64,000 nucleotides of DNA from Glaciihabitans arcticus (GCF_004310685.1 NZ_SISG01000001.1:1798001-1862000); one strand, 5' to 3'. Shown: positions 40,374 through 48,846, counted from the first letter of the stretch. Program-made: numbers and translations. Notes: a model not told the origin generated them from the letters alone.

Positions 40374-42055
40374 GTGAGGGCGAGGGCGAGGCCGACCGTA
40401 GCATTGCCGGTGTGACGAACGGCGACAGCGACGGCGAGTTCGGGCGACTGCTGTCGGCCGAGGGGGCTCCCCCACCTCCGCCCGCGCCGCCCGAACCGCG
40501 ATCGCGTGTCGACGACTGGTGGGAGCGCGTGACGGTGGGCGCGAGGGCACGCGCGCTGTGGAACTGGGGGGCTCCGGCGTTCGTGGTGCTCGTGGCATCC
40601 ATCACCCGCCTCTGGAACCTCGGGAGCCCGCACGAGCTCGTCTTCGACGAGACCTTCTACGTGAAGGACGCCTGGACCCTCGTCAACCTCGGCTACGAGT
40701 CGAAGTGGCCGGACGGCGCCAACGACGGCTTCGCCTCGGGCACCGCCGACGGCTACCTCACCGAGGGCTCGTTCGTGGTGCACCCGCCGCTCGGCAAGTA
40801 CCTCATCTCGATCGGCATGGCACTGCTCGGCGGCGGCAACAGCGTCGGTTGGCGCATCAGCACGGCGATCGTCGGCATTCTCGCGGTCGTGCTCATCATG
40901 CTCATCGCGAAGAAGCTCATGGGTTCGACGCTGCTCGCCGTGCTCGCCGGCAGCCTGCTCGCGATCGACGGCAATGCCATCGTGATGAGCCGGGTCGCGC
41001 TGCTCGACAACTTCGTGATGATCTTCGTGCTGCTCGGCTTCGGCGCGGTGCTGCTCGACCGTGAGCACAGTCGCGGGCGGCTCGAGGCCTGGATCGCCCA
41101 GCGGCAGAAACTCGGCAAACCGCTCGACTGGGGTCCTGCGCTGTGGTGGCGCCCGTGGCTGATCTCGGCCGGCCTGGCCTTCGGCCTCGCGACGTCGGTC
41201 AAGTGGAACGGCCTGTATTTCCTCGCCGTGTTCGCCATCTACACCCTGGTGGTGGATGCCCTCGCCCGCCGCCGCGCCGGCATCGCGTTCTGGGCCACGA
41301 GTACGATCCTCAAGCAGGCCCCCACGAGTTTTGTGCTGACAGTCCCGATCGCGCTGGTGACCTATCTGCTCACGTGGACGCGCTGGTTCACGACGACGGG
41401 CGGGTACTACCGCCAGTGGGCGACCGACCCCGGCAACGCCGCGACCGGGTTCTTCGCCTGGGTGCCGCTCGAGTGGCAGAGCTTCTGGCACTACCAGGTG
41501 AGCACCTACAACTACCACGTGGGCGAGCAGCGTCCGCACGGTTACCAGGCCAACCCGCTGAGCTGGTTGTTTATGGTGCGCCCGACGAGCATGTACTACT
41601 CGGGGGCGGAGAAGGGCCAGAACGGCTGCATCACCGACCTCTGCGGCACCTCGATCACCGGCATCGCGAACCCGCTGATCTGGTGGGCGGCGACCGCGGC
41701 GATCCTGTTCCTTCTCTACCGGCTGGTGCGCTTCCGCGAGTGGCAGGTGGGGCTCATCCTCATCGGCATGGCCGCTGGCTACCTGCCGTGGCTGATGTAC
41801 CTGCAGCGCACCGTGTTCCAGTTCTACACGATCGCCTTCGAGCCGTTTATGATCCTCGGTCTCGTCTTCGAGATGGGGCTGGTGCTCGGCGACGCGCGGG
41901 ACCCGGGTTGGTACCGCAACCGCGGCTTCGCCCTCGTCGGCGCGTTTATGCTGCTCGCCGTGGTGGTGAGTGTGTACTTCTGGCCGCTCTGGGCGGGCAT
42001 CCAACTCGACTACCAGTTTCTCGCCGGGCACTGGTGGCTGCCGACCTGGCGCTAG
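40370..42055 (+). CDS. Polyprenyl-phosphate-mannose-dependent protein O-mannosyltransferase
   Basis: Transfers mannose to secreted proteins during export (actinobacterial Pmt, GT39). 561 residues. Seen: a Pro-rich cytoplasmic N-terminus, the catalytic loop HELVFDETFYVKDAW, VHPPLGKYLISIGMALLG, AIDGNAIVMSRVALLDNFVM, about eleven membrane helices and the typical ending. The GTG overlapping the EamA stop is taken as start; a GTG 14 codons later is also possible. It shares the CTAG stop bases with the converging RibD-like gene. Confidence 0.92.
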   Translation: MSEGEGEADRSIAGVTNGDSDGEFGRLLSAEGAPPPPPAPPEPRSRVDDWWERVTVGARARALWNWGAPAFVVLVASITRLWNLGSPHELVFDETFYVKDAWTLVNLGYESKWPDGANDGFASGTADGYLTEGSFVVHPPLGKYLISIGMALLGGGNSVGWRISTAIVGILAVVLIMLIAKKLMGSTLLAVLAGSLLAIDGNAIVMSRVALLDNFVMIFVLLGFGAVLLDREHSRGRLEAWIAQRQKLGKPLDWGPALWWRPWLISAGLAFGLATSVKWNGLYFLAVFAIYTLVVDALARRRAGIAFWATSTILKQAPTSFVLTVPIALVTYLLTWTRWFTTTGGYYRQWATDPGNAATGFFAWVPLEWQSFWHYQVSTYNYHVGEQRPHGYQANPLSWLFMVRPTSMYYSGAEKGQNGCITDLCGTSITGIANPLIWWAATAAILFLLYRLVRFREWQVGLILIGMAAGYLPWLMYLQRTVFQFYTIAFEPFMILGLVFEMGLVLGDARDPGWYRNRGFALVGAFMLLAVVVSVYFWPLWAGIQLDYQFLAGHWWLPTWR

Positions 42056-42621
42056 ACCCTTTCGTAGGTAGTGATCAGCACGCCGGACTCGAAGCTCCGA
42101 CTCGATACGAGCGCGAAATCCGCGGGCTGGTAGACGCCATCCAGCAGCGGGATGCCGTTGCCGAACAACACGGGATTCACCTTGAGGATGAGGGTGTCGA
42201 TCTCGTCGACCAGGTCCGCGGCGAGCTGCGCGCCGCCGCACAGCCATATGTCGGAACCGCCCTCTTCGGCCTTGAGCTCGCGAACGAGAGCCCGCGGATC
42301 GGCGGCGAGGGTGATGCCCGGTGCGACATCCGCCGGGCCATGACTGCGCGAGAATACGTACTGGCGCAAGTGCGGGTACGGGTCCGGCAGGTCGGGCAGT
42401 CCGACAGCGTAGGTGTTCCAGCCCATCAGCACGGTGTCGAAGCGCTCGCCGGTCGGGCTGAGCCCGAGGCCCGCGATGGCCGGGGCGGGCAGCGCGTCGG
42501 CGAACTCGCCGAAGATGGTCGCGAAGTGGTCGCCCTCCATCGGGAACGCCGAGAAGTCGCCCGCCGGGGACGCGATGTAGCCATCGATGGATGTCGCGAC
42601 GTAGTAGACGAGTTTTCGCAT
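42052..42621 (-). CDS. RibD C-terminal / dihydrofolate-reductase-like protein
   Basis: 189 residues, NADPH-dependent reductase fold. Seen: KLVYYVATSIDGYIA at the N-terminus, LGLSPTGERFDTVLMGWNTY, and DIWLCGGAQLAADLVDEIDTLI, the conserved GG of the family. Stand-alone copies are not riboflavin enzymes and their substrate is usually unknown. TACCGT lies 8 nt before the ATG. It is divergent from metY. Confidence 0.85.
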   Translation of the reverse strand: MRKLVYYVATSIDGYIASPAGDFSAFPMEGDHFATIFGEFADALPAPAIAGLGLSPTGERFDTVLMGWNTYAVGLPDLPDPYPHLRQYVFSRSHGPADVAPGITLAADPRALVRELKAEEGGSDIWLCGGAQLAADLVDEIDTLILKVNPVLFGNGIPLLDGVYQPADFALVSSRSFESGVLITTYERV

Positions 42622-42651
42622 GGTGCAGCACGGTAGTGACCCGACCTGAGC

Positions 42652-42685
42652 GTTACGTGGGGTGACACGGCGTCACGTGGCGTCA
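42652..42685. promoter_or_regulatory. Candidate operator: two direct repeats upstream of metY
   Basis: GTTACGTGGGGTGA (42652-42665) and GTCACGTGGCGTCA (42672-42685) agree at 11 of 14 positions with a 20-bp period, i.e. the same face of the helix. The second copy covers the expected -35 region of metY, so a bound regulator could repress it. Confidence 0.4.
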
Positions 42686-42697
42686 TCCGCCCGGCGG

Positions 42698-42703
42698 TAG
42701 CCT
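42698..42703 (+). promoter_or_regulatory. -10 box of metY
   Basis: TAGCCT, exactly 6 nt before the ATG at 42710. Confidence 0.5.
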
Positions 42704-42709
42704 GAATCC

Positions 42710-43999
42710 ATGGCTGACAGAGAGTACGGATTCCGCACCAGGGCAATTCACGCGGGCAACATCCCCGACGCGGTGACGGGTGCTCGCGCCCTGCCGATCT
42801 ACCAGACGAGCGCCTTCGTCTTCGATGACACGGCCGACGCCGCGGCTCGCTTCGCGCTGCAGAAGTACGGCAACATCTACTCCCGCCTCGGCAACCCGAC
42901 CGTCGCTTCGTTCGAAGAGCGCGTCGCCTCGCTCGAAGGCGGCCTCGGCGCGGTTGCGACCGCGAGCGGCCTCTCCGCGCAGTTCATCACCTTCGCCTCG
43001 CTGGCCGGCGCCGGTGACCACATCGTCGCGTCCGCCAATCTCTATGGCGGCTCCATCACGCAGCTGGATGTCACACTCCGCCGTTTCGGCGTCGAGACCA
43101 CGTTCGTGCACTCCTCCGACCCCGCCGACTACGCGGCAGCCATCACGCCGAAGACGAAGCTGATCTTTGCCGAGATCGTGGCGAACCCGAGCGGTGAGGT
43201 CGCCGACCTCGAGGGTCTCGCGGACGTCGCGCATGCGCACCACATCCCGCTCATCATCGACTCGACCATCGCGACGCCGTACCTGTCGCGTCCGATCGAG
43301 TGGGGCGCAGACGTCGTCGTTCACTCGGCCACCAAGTTCCTCGGCGGCGCGGGCACGACCCTCGGTGGTGTGGTCGTCGAGTCCGGGCGCTTCCACTGGG
43401 CGAACGAGCACTTCCCGCTGTTCGACCAGCCGGTGCCCTCGTATGGCGGCCTCAACTGGCACGGCAACTTCGGCGAATACGCCTTCCTCACCCGCCTGCG
43501 CGCAGAGCAGCTGCGCGACATCGGACCGGCCCTCTCCCCGCACTCGGCCTGGCTGCTCGCGCAGGGCGTCGAGACCCTGCCGTTCCGCCTGCAGGCGCAC
43601 GTCGACAACGCCCGCATCGTGGCCGAATGGCTCGACGCCGACCCGCGCATCGAATTCGTGAACTGGGCCGGACTCCCCGCGCACCCGCACCACGACCGCG
43701 CCAACAAGTACCTGCCCAAGGGTCCGGGTTCGGTGTTCTCGTTCGGCGTTGCCGGGGGTCGCGAACGTGGCCAGACCTTCATCGAGAGCGTCAACCTCGC
43801 GAGCCACCTCGCGAACATCGGGGACGCCAAGACCCTGGTCATCCACCCCGCGTCGACGACGCATGCACAGCTCACCGAGCAGCAGCTCGTGGAGGCCGGC
43901 GTACTTCCGGGACTGGTTCGTATTAGCGTGGGTATCGAGGATCCCGAAGACATCATCTACGACCTCGACCAGGCACTCGACGCGGCAACGAAGGGCTGA
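42710..43999 (+). CDS. metY: O-acetylhomoserine sulfhydrylase
   Basis: PLP enzyme that makes homocysteine (or methionine with methanethiol) from O-acetylhomoserine and sulfide. 429 residues. Seen: TRAIHAGNIPDAVTGARALP, YSRLGNPTVASFEERVASLEGG, the PLP lysine in VVHSATKFLGGAGTTLGG, and the C-terminal LVIHPASTTHAQL and GLVRISVGIEDPEDII. The insertion after the PLP site is that of the sulfhydrylase branch rather than cystathionine gamma-synthase. A CoA-binding protein follows after 3 nt. Likely controlled through the direct repeats upstream. Confidence 0.94.
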   Translation: MADREYGFRTRAIHAGNIPDAVTGARALPIYQTSAFVFDDTADAAARFALQKYGNIYSRLGNPTVASFEERVASLEGGLGAVATASGLSAQFITFASLAGAGDHIVASANLYGGSITQLDVTLRRFGVETTFVHSSDPADYAAAITPKTKLIFAEIVANPSGEVADLEGLADVAHAHHIPLIIDSTIATPYLSRPIEWGADVVVHSATKFLGGAGTTLGGVVVESGRFHWANEHFPLFDQPVPSYGGLNWHGNFGEYAFLTRLRAEQLRDIGPALSPHSAWLLAQGVETLPFRLQAHVDNARIVAEWLDADPRIEFVNWAGLPAHPHHDRANKYLPKGPGSVFSFGVAGGRERGQTFIESVNLASHLANIGDAKTLVIHPASTTHAQLTEQQLVEAGVLPGLVRISVGIEDPEDIIYDLDQALDAATKG

Positions 44000-44002
44000 C
44001 CC

Positions 44003-44581
44003 ATGACGATCACTGCACCGGACACAGTCACGAGCGTTCTCGCCAACGGACTGAGCTGCGAGCTGCCCGCCGACTCCCCCCTCGCCAAGCTGCTCAAGAC
44101 GCAGCGCACCTGGCAGGGTCCGACCGCGAAGGAGCGTCTCGGCATCCTGCGCGCCGCCAAGTCGATCGCGATCGTCGGCGCCTCGCCGAACTCGACCCGC
44201 TCGAGCTACTTCGTGGCCACCTACCTGCTGCAGTCGAGCGATTACCGGGTCTATTTCGTGAATCCGATGGTTGACGAGATCCTCGGCCAGAAGTCGTACA
44301 AGTCGCTCGCCGACCTGCCCGAGGTTCCCGACATCGTCGACGTGTTCCGCAAGGGCAGCGACATCCCGGCCGTGATCGACGAGGTGCTGGCCATCGGCGC
44401 GAAGACTGTCTGGGTTCAGCTCGGCATCTGGAACCAGGAAGCCGCGATCTACGGCGAATCGCAGGGCCTCACCGTGGTCATGGACCGCTGCATCAAGATC
44501 GAGCACGCCCGCTTCCACGGCGGACTGCACCTGCTCGGTTTCGACACCGGCGTCATCACGGCGCGCAAGACGGTTCGCTGA
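44003..44581 (+). CDS. CoA-binding domain protein
   Basis: 192 residues, Rossmann fold of the CoA-binding domain 2 family. Seen: SIAIVGASPNSTRSSYFVA, VYFVNPMVDEILGQKSY, LADLPEVPDIVDVFRKG, VWVQLGIWNQEAA and MDRCIKIEHARF. The 45-residue N-terminal extension is unusual but typical of those paired with metY. Three nt from metY, so co-transcribed; it may bind an acyl-CoA or CoA persulfide and regulate or assist sulfur assimilation. That role is inference. Confidence 0.85.
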   Translation: MTITAPDTVTSVLANGLSCELPADSPLAKLLKTQRTWQGPTAKERLGILRAAKSIAIVGASPNSTRSSYFVATYLLQSSDYRVYFVNPMVDEILGQKSYKSLADLPEVPDIVDVFRKGSDIPAVIDEVLAIGAKTVWVQLGIWNQEAAIYGESQGLTVVMDRCIKIEHARFHGGLHLLGFDTGVITARKTVR

Positions 44582-44598
44582 CGCGCAGCTTCGATAAC

Positions 44599-44604
44599 TA
44601 CGAT
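44599..44604 (+). promoter_or_regulatory. -10 box of the 193-aa membrane protein gene
   Basis: TACGAT, exactly 6 nt before the ATG at 44611. Confidence 0.5.
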
Positions 44605-44610
44605 GCGAGG

Positions 44611-45192
44611 ATGACCCGCCGCACGCTCCTCACCTGCCTCGCGATCGCCGTTCCGACCCTTGTGCTCGCGGTCGTCGGCATCACGCACCCCACGACGCTC
44701 AACGACGCCTCGGCGCTGTACTGGCGCGACCTGCACATCGGAATCCTTGCCGTGTTCCCGCTGCTCGGGTTCATCCCGTGGCTGATCGTGCGCGGACGCA
44801 ACGCCGTCGTCAGCTGGGTGGCCGGCGTGCTCGGCTTCCTCTACGCGGCGTTCTACACCGGCCTCGACGTGCTCGCGGGCATTGGCGCCGGTGGCCTGCA
44901 GCATGCCGGCATGGACATGGCGAAGGGCACCGTCTACGAGCTCGGCGACCAGCTCGGACTCGTCGGTAGCGTGTTCCTGCTCGCGGGGGTTCTCGTGGCG
45001 GGCGGGTTCACGATTTACACGAGTGGGCTGCGCGCCATCCCGGGCACCATCATCATCGCGATCGGCGCCCTTCTCTTCCTGACCCGGCACATCTTCTTCC
45101 CGCTCGGCGTGCTCGGGCAGGTCTGCCTCGCGGTCGGCGGGGTCGCGCTCGTGCTCGCCCGCGTTCGGGCCGAACGTCTCGCCGTTCGCTAA
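44611..45192 (+). CDS. Hypothetical membrane protein (193 aa)
   Basis: Not recognised. Five or six hydrophobic segments filling most of the protein, no soluble domain and no catalytic motif. Seen: VVGITHPTTLNDASALYWRD in the first outer loop and GGLQHAGMDMAKGTVYELGD in the second; the His and Asp residues there could matter. It has its own promoter and ends 9 nt before the response regulator, so it may be read together with the two-component system, perhaps as a sensor accessory. Confidence 0.7.
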   Translation: MTRRTLLTCLAIAVPTLVLAVVGITHPTTLNDASALYWRDLHIGILAVFPLLGFIPWLIVRGRNAVVSWVAGVLGFLYAAFYTGLDVLAGIGAGGLQHAGMDMAKGTVYELGDQLGLVGSVFLLAGVLVAGGFTIYTSGLRAIPGTIIIAIGALLFLTRHIFFPLGVLGQVCLAVGGVALVLARVRAERLAVR

Positions 45193-45195
45193 CCT
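45190..45195 (+). promoter_or_regulatory. -10 box of the two-component system
   Basis: TAACCT, exactly 6 nt before the GTG at 45202; it overlaps the stop of the upstream gene. Confidence 0.45.
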
Positions 45196-45201
45196 AGCTG
45201 C

Positions 45202-45915
45202 GTGACCACCCGCCCCCGCGTGCTACTCGTTGACGACGAGGCGGCGATCCGCGACAATCTCGGGCCGTTCCTGGAGCGGTCGGGCTTCGAGGTCTCGCTG
45301 GCGGCGGACGGCGAACTCGCCCTCGAGGCCGTCGCCACCCTCTCACCCGACCTCGTTGTGCTCGACGTGATGATGCCGAGGCTTGATGGCCGGGAGGTGC
45401 TGCGGCGCCTGCGTGCCGCCGACCACTGGACGCCGGTGGTGCTGCTCACCCAGGTCGGCGAGAGCTACGAGCGCGCCGCGGCTCTCGAGGAGGGCGCCGA
45501 CGACTACCTCAACAAACCGTTCGACCCGCAGGAGCTGGTCGCGCGCATCCGCGCCATTCTGCGTCGCACCGCAGCGGGCGTATCGTCCCTCGCCGGCACG
45601 CAGCGTCTCGTCTCGGGAGACCTGTCGGTCGACCGGATGTCCCGGCGCACCTGGCTCGCGGGCGTCGAGGTCACCCTCACCCCGAAGGCGTTCGCGCTGC
45701 TCGAGTACCTCATGACCCACCCCGACGAGGTGCTCAGCCGCGACCGCCTCCTCGCCTCCGTGTGGGGCTTCGACTTCCCCGTCACCAGCCGCGCCGTCGA
45801 TCACCGCGTCGCGGAGCTTCGCCGGGTGCTGGATGACGACTCCTCCGCACCACGCTGGCTGGAAACAGCACAGGGGCTGGGGTACCGCTTCGTGGGACGG
45901 GTGGAGCGCGCGTGA
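45202..45915 (+). CDS. OmpR-family response regulator
   Basis: 237 residues. Receiver domain with VLLVDDEAAIRDN, the phosphoacceptor Asp in DLVVLDVMMPRLDG and the conserved Lys in DDYLNKPFDPQEL; C-terminal winged helix with LTPKAFALLEYLM and VDHRVAELRRVLDDD. GTG start. Its stop overlaps the GTG of the kinase, so the pair is made together. The target genes are unknown; the two DUF3060 lipoprotein genes pointing at it are the natural candidates. Confidence 0.94.
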   Translation: MTTRPRVLLVDDEAAIRDNLGPFLERSGFEVSLAADGELALEAVATLSPDLVVLDVMMPRLDGREVLRRLRAADHWTPVVLLTQVGESYERAAALEEGADDYLNKPFDPQELVARIRAILRRTAAGVSSLAGTQRLVSGDLSVDRMSRRTWLAGVEVTLTPKAFALLEYLMTHPDEVLSRDRLLASVWGFDFPVTSRAVDHRVAELRRVLDDDSSAPRWLETAQGLGYRFVGRVERA

Positions 45916-46793
45916 GAATCCTGCTCGCCCTTCTGCCCGTCATCTTCGGCGCCGCGATCACCGTCTATGCGCTGCTCGTGGGCGACCGGCGCGAACTCGT
46001 GGTGGTGCACTCGGTGCCGTGGCTGTGGTTCGGGGTCGGGCTTCTCGCGAGCGTCGCGCTGCTGGGCGTCATCCTGCTGCAGCGTTCGCGTGCGCGTGCC
46101 GTCGAGCGCGCGTTTCGGGCCGGAGCCGATGGCCAGCGCGAAAACCAGGGCCGGTTCCTCTCCCGTCTCGACCACGAGCTGAAGAACCCGCTCACCGCGA
46201 TCCGCGCCGGGCTCTCCAACCTCGACGCGGCCGACCCGGTGGTGGCGAGCATCACCGGGCAGGCCGTGCGCCTCTCCGGCGTCATCACCGACCTGCGCAA
46301 GCTGGCCGAGGTGCGCGCCGTAGAGCTCGAGCTCTCCCCGATCGACCTCGCGGCCGTCGCCGCCGAGGTTCGGGATGCCGCGCTGGACCTCCCGGGCGCC
46401 GATGCCCGGTCCATCACGCTCGGCTTCCCGCGAGCACCGCGACCGCTGCCTGCCGTGCGCGGCGATTACGACCTGCTGTACCTGGCCCTGTACAACCTGG
46501 TCGCGAACGCGGTGAAATACTCGGCCGCCGGGGACGACATCGAGATCCGTGGAGCCGAGGGGGCGGGATGGGTGACCCTGGAGGTCGCGGACACGGGCCG
46601 GGGCATCCCGAACGACGAGCTGAGCGGTGTGTGGGAGGAGCTTTCCCGCGGACGCGAGGCGATCGACCAGCCCGGCTCCGGGCTCGGCCTGCCGTTTGTG
46701 AAGGCGATCATCGAACGCCACGGCGGGGCGGTCGACCTGCGATCGCGCTCGGGTGAGGGCACGGTTGCGACGGTGCGGCTGCCGCTGGCGTAG
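45912..46793 (+). CDS. Sensor histidine kinase
   Basis: A short kinase of 293 residues. Two membrane helices at residues 1-19 and 37-58 with a tiny outer loop, so the sensor part is minimal and the signal may be felt in the membrane or through a partner protein. Seen: H-box LDHELKNPLTAIRAGLSNL, N-box YNLVANAVKYSA, G1 DTGRGIP and G2 GSGLGLPF. GTG start overlapping the regulator stop. Ends 11 nt before the converging DUF3060 gene. Such few-residue sensing loops often detect cell-envelope stress. Confidence 0.93.
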   Translation: MRILLALLPVIFGAAITVYALLVGDRRELVVVHSVPWLWFGVGLLASVALLGVILLQRSRARAVERAFRAGADGQRENQGRFLSRLDHELKNPLTAIRAGLSNLDAADPVVASITGQAVRLSGVITDLRKLAEVRAVELELSPIDLAAVAAEVRDAALDLPGADARSITLGFPRAPRPLPAVRGDYDLLYLALYNLVANAVKYSAAGDDIEIRGAEGAGWVTLEVADTGRGIPNDELSGVWEELSRGREAIDQPGSGLGLPFVKAIIERHGGAVDLRSRSGEGTVATVRLPLA

Positions 46794-46804
46794 TTCGGCT
46801 GGCG

Positions 46805-47338
46805 CTAGGGGCCGACGATCGTGTTGCCCGTGCCGGTGTCCGTCGCGGATCCAGCGCCCTCGTCCCAGTTGGCGATGTTGTTGTCGCCCGAGATCGTGAC
46901 GGTGCCCGCGTACTTCGTGATGAGCGTGTTGAACTCACCGCCGAGGTCGATGGACTCGACCCGATCGGGATTGATTGCCACGTTCATCCCGGTCACCTCG
47001 GCGTCGCCGATCTCCTCGGCCAGCAGCGTGATCTCAGAGCCCGAGATGGTGACGCTGTCGGCCGTCTCGATATTCACGGCGACGTCGGTGGCGGTGATCG
47101 TCACCGAGGCGCAGTGGCCGGTCAGCACGAGTCGAGCGCCATCCTGGTCGACGACGATGGCGCGGTCGTCGCACGCGCCGCTGGCAGCGATGCCGGGATT
47201 CTCGCTCTCTTCGTTCTGCTCGATCGGGGTGTTACCACCTGCCGGCACTTCGGAGGGGTCGCGCAACTGGAACGCGCACCCGCTCAGGGTCGCGGCGATA
47301 AGGGCGGCAATGGCCAGGGGGGCGGGTGTCTTCTTCAT
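46805..47338 (-). CDS. DUF3060 lipoprotein, copy 1
   Basis: 177 residues. Lipobox LSGC at residues 16-19 after a hydrophobic signal peptide, a polar linker, then a domain of short beta repeats (VNIETADSVTISGSEITLL, NTLITKYAGTVTISGDNNI) of the DUF3060 family, a right-handed beta-helix-like fold found on actinobacterial surfaces. Function unknown. Paralogous to the gene directly upstream. ATG at 47338 follows TAGGCT by 7 nt. Confidence 0.85.
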   Translation of the reverse strand: MKKTPAPLAIAALIAATLSGCAFQLRDPSEVPAGGNTPIEQNEESENPGIAASGACDDRAIVVDQDGARLVLTGHCASVTITATDVAVNIETADSVTISGSEITLLAEEIGDAEVTGMNVAINPDRVESIDLGGEFNTLITKYAGTVTISGDNNIANWDEGAGSATDTGTGNTIVGP

Positions 47339-47345
47339 GTCTCCG

Positions 47346-47351
47346 AGCCTA
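47346..47351 (-). promoter_or_regulatory. -10 box of DUF3060 copy 1
   Basis: TAGGCT, 7 nt before the ATG at 47338. Confidence 0.45.
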
Positions 47352-47380
47352 TTGAGGGGATGTCGCAGCGCGAGCGCCGA

Positions 47381-47402
47381 CGTGTCGCAGTCCTGCGACA
47401 CG
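47381..47402. repeat. 22-bp perfect palindrome between the DUF3060 genes
   Basis: CGTGTCGCAG-TC-CTGCGACACG. It ends 2 nt past the stop of copy 2 and lies 30 nt upstream of the -10 box of copy 1, and a half-site GTCGCAG recurs at 47362-47368. Either an operator, for example of the nearby response regulator, or a transcription-attenuating hairpin. Confidence 0.55.
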
Positions 47403-47404
47403 CT

Positions 47405-47893
47405 CTAGTCGGTCGAATTGCCGGTGCCGTTGTCGGCCACGGTGCCGATGCCGTTCTGCGACTCGGTGAGGTTGTCATTGCCGTTCACGACCACCGACTC
47501 GATCATGGTCACCGCAGAAACCCGATTGCCGTCTCCCGCGATCTCCACGGCCGTGATCGTGTCGTCGCCACCCGCGTCGACCTCGTTGCCCTGTCCGTTG
47601 ATCAGCACGGAGCCGACGATTCCCGCGGTCACCTCGTTGTCATCCCCACGGATGTTGATGCGCTCTGCGCGAGCGATGCCCACGCTGATGCCCTCGCCCT
47701 CGACGGTCACCACACCGCACCTGCCGTTCACGACATAGGTAACGCCCGGCTCGTTGAACGTCGTGTCGTCGCCGCTGCAGTCGTAGGTCTGCGGCTCGGC
47801 CTTGTTGTTCAGGCCGAGCGGGTTCGGGCCGGTCGATACGGAACAGCCTGCGAGCACCAGGGTCAGCGTGAGGGCCGCGATCAGTCGCTTCAT
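47405..47893 (-). CDS. DUF3060 lipoprotein, copy 2
   Basis: 162 residues. Lipobox LAGC at residues 14-17, then a DUF3060 beta-repeat domain (VTVEGEGISVGIARAERINI, SVLINGQGNEVDAGGDD, NDNLTESQNG). Shares the layout CD-x-...-GRC-x-VTVEG with copy 1 and is shorter by 15 residues, so the pair arose by duplication. TAAGGT is 6 nt before the ATG. Function unknown; surface exposed. Confidence 0.85.
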   Translation of the reverse strand: MKRLIAALTLTLVLAGCSVSTGPNPLGLNNKAEPQTYDCSGDDTTFNEPGVTYVVNGRCGVVTVEGEGISVGIARAERINIRGDDNEVTAGIVGSVLINGQGNEVDAGGDDTITAVEIAGDGNRVSAVTMIESVVVNGNDNLTESQNGIGTVADNGTGNSTD

Positions 47894-47899
47894 GCCCTC

Positions 47900-47905
47900 A
47901 CCTTA
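47900..47905 (-). promoter_or_regulatory. -10 box of DUF3060 copy 2
   Basis: TAAGGT, exactly 6 nt before the ATG at 47893. Confidence 0.5.
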
Positions 47906-47958
47906 GGTGAGCATTACGTCAGGTTGCTGGTTCGGAGGCGGATGTCCCCGCCTCTCGT

Positions 47959-47964
47959 TACCGT
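47959..47964 (+). promoter_or_regulatory. -10 box of the sulfurtransferase gene
   Basis: TACCGT, exactly 6 nt before the ATG at 47971. Confidence 0.5.
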
Positions 47965-47970
47965 GAGTGC

Positions 47971-48834
47971 ATGACCGTTTCCTCCCCTCTCGTCTCCACC
48001 CAGTGGCTCGCCGATCACCTCGGAGCCGACAACCTCGTGGTGCTCGACGCGACGGTCGTTCCCTCGGTCCTGCCGAGCGGCAAGCCCACCTACCTGAGCG
48101 GTTTCGACAAGTACCTGCTCAACGGGCACCTGCCCGGAGCGGTCTTTGCCGACCTCCTCGACGTCTTCTCCGACCCGACCGGGGCGTTCCCGTTCACGCG
48201 TCCCGACGCGGAACTGTTCGCTGCCGCCGCCGGATCCGTCGGAGTCTCCAACGAGACGACGGTCGTCATCTACGACTCGGCGGTCGGCCAGTGGGCGTCC
48301 CGCGTCTGGTGGTTGTTCCGCGCCTTCGGCTACGACAACGTGGCGGTGCTCGACGGTGGACTCACCAAATGGACGACGGAGGAGCGCGAGACCGACGTCG
48401 GCCACGTCGAGCCGGTCCCGGCCGTGTTCACCGCCTCCGAGCGTCCCGACCTGTGGGTCGACAAGGCCTTTGTCGAGGGGGTTGTGGCAGGCACGGAGAA
48501 CGCAGGGTTGGTGTGCGGCCTGCCCCCGCAGGAGTTCAGCGGGGAAGCCGGCCACCGCGCCCGGCTCGGGCACATCCCGGGCAGCATCAGTGCACCCGCG
48601 GGCCGCCTCGTGGATCGCGCGAGCAACGCCCTGCTCGGCGAGGACGCACTGCGCTCGACCTTCGCCCCGGTGCTCACCGAGCCCCGCATCGTCGTCTACT
48701 GCGCGGCCGGCATCGCAGCTACCTCTGACGCCTTGGCACTCACCCTGCTCGGGCACAACAACGTCGCCGTGTACGACGGCTCGCTCTCCGAGTGGGTGGC
48801 GGATGCAGCGGCGCCCGTTGTGGCGAGCGCCTAG
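47971..48834 (+). CDS. Thiosulfate/3-mercaptopyruvate sulfurtransferase (two rhodanese domains)
   Basis: 287 residues with two rhodanese domains. Seen: N-terminal VVLDATVVPS and SVGVSNETTVVIYDSAVGQWASRVWWLFRAFG; C-terminal HIPGSISAPAGRLVDRAS and the active-site loop YCAAGIAATSDA with the persulfide Cys. The loop differs from the CRxGx(R/T) consensus of thiosulfate and mercaptopyruvate enzymes, so the sulfur donor is open. Ends 12 nt before the converging DUF255 gene. Confidence 0.88.
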   Translation: MTVSSPLVSTQWLADHLGADNLVVLDATVVPSVLPSGKPTYLSGFDKYLLNGHLPGAVFADLLDVFSDPTGAFPFTRPDAELFAAAAGSVGVSNETTVVIYDSAVGQWASRVWWLFRAFGYDNVAVLDGGLTKWTTEERETDVGHVEPVPAVFTASERPDLWVDKAFVEGVVAGTENAGLVCGLPPQEFSGEAGHRARLGHIPGSISAPAGRLVDRASNALLGEDALRSTFAPVLTEPRIVVYCAAGIAATSDALALTLLGHNNVAVYDGSLSEWVADAAAPVVASA

Positions 48835-48846
48835 CCTCACGGCTCG

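Noticed and set aside
38849-42055. 1068-codon open frame on the plus strand reading through rsmI antisense and into the mannosyltransferase
   Set aside because: Only its C-terminal part, from 40370, is a gene. The rest is Arg/Gly-rich antisense and out-of-frame sequence, a normal effect of high GC.
40142-42631. 829-codon minus-strand open frame
   Set aside because: Low-complexity His/Arg/Glu shadow of the transporter and mannosyltransferase genes, in a different frame from the real RibD-like gene.
42622-42709. Possible SAM-type riboswitch before metY
   Set aside because: The -10 box is 6 nt before the ATG, so there is no leader to hold a riboswitch.
42683-44530. 615-codon minus-strand frame opposite metY
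   Set aside because: Antisense shadow; metY and the CoA-binding gene have full motifs and their own promoter.
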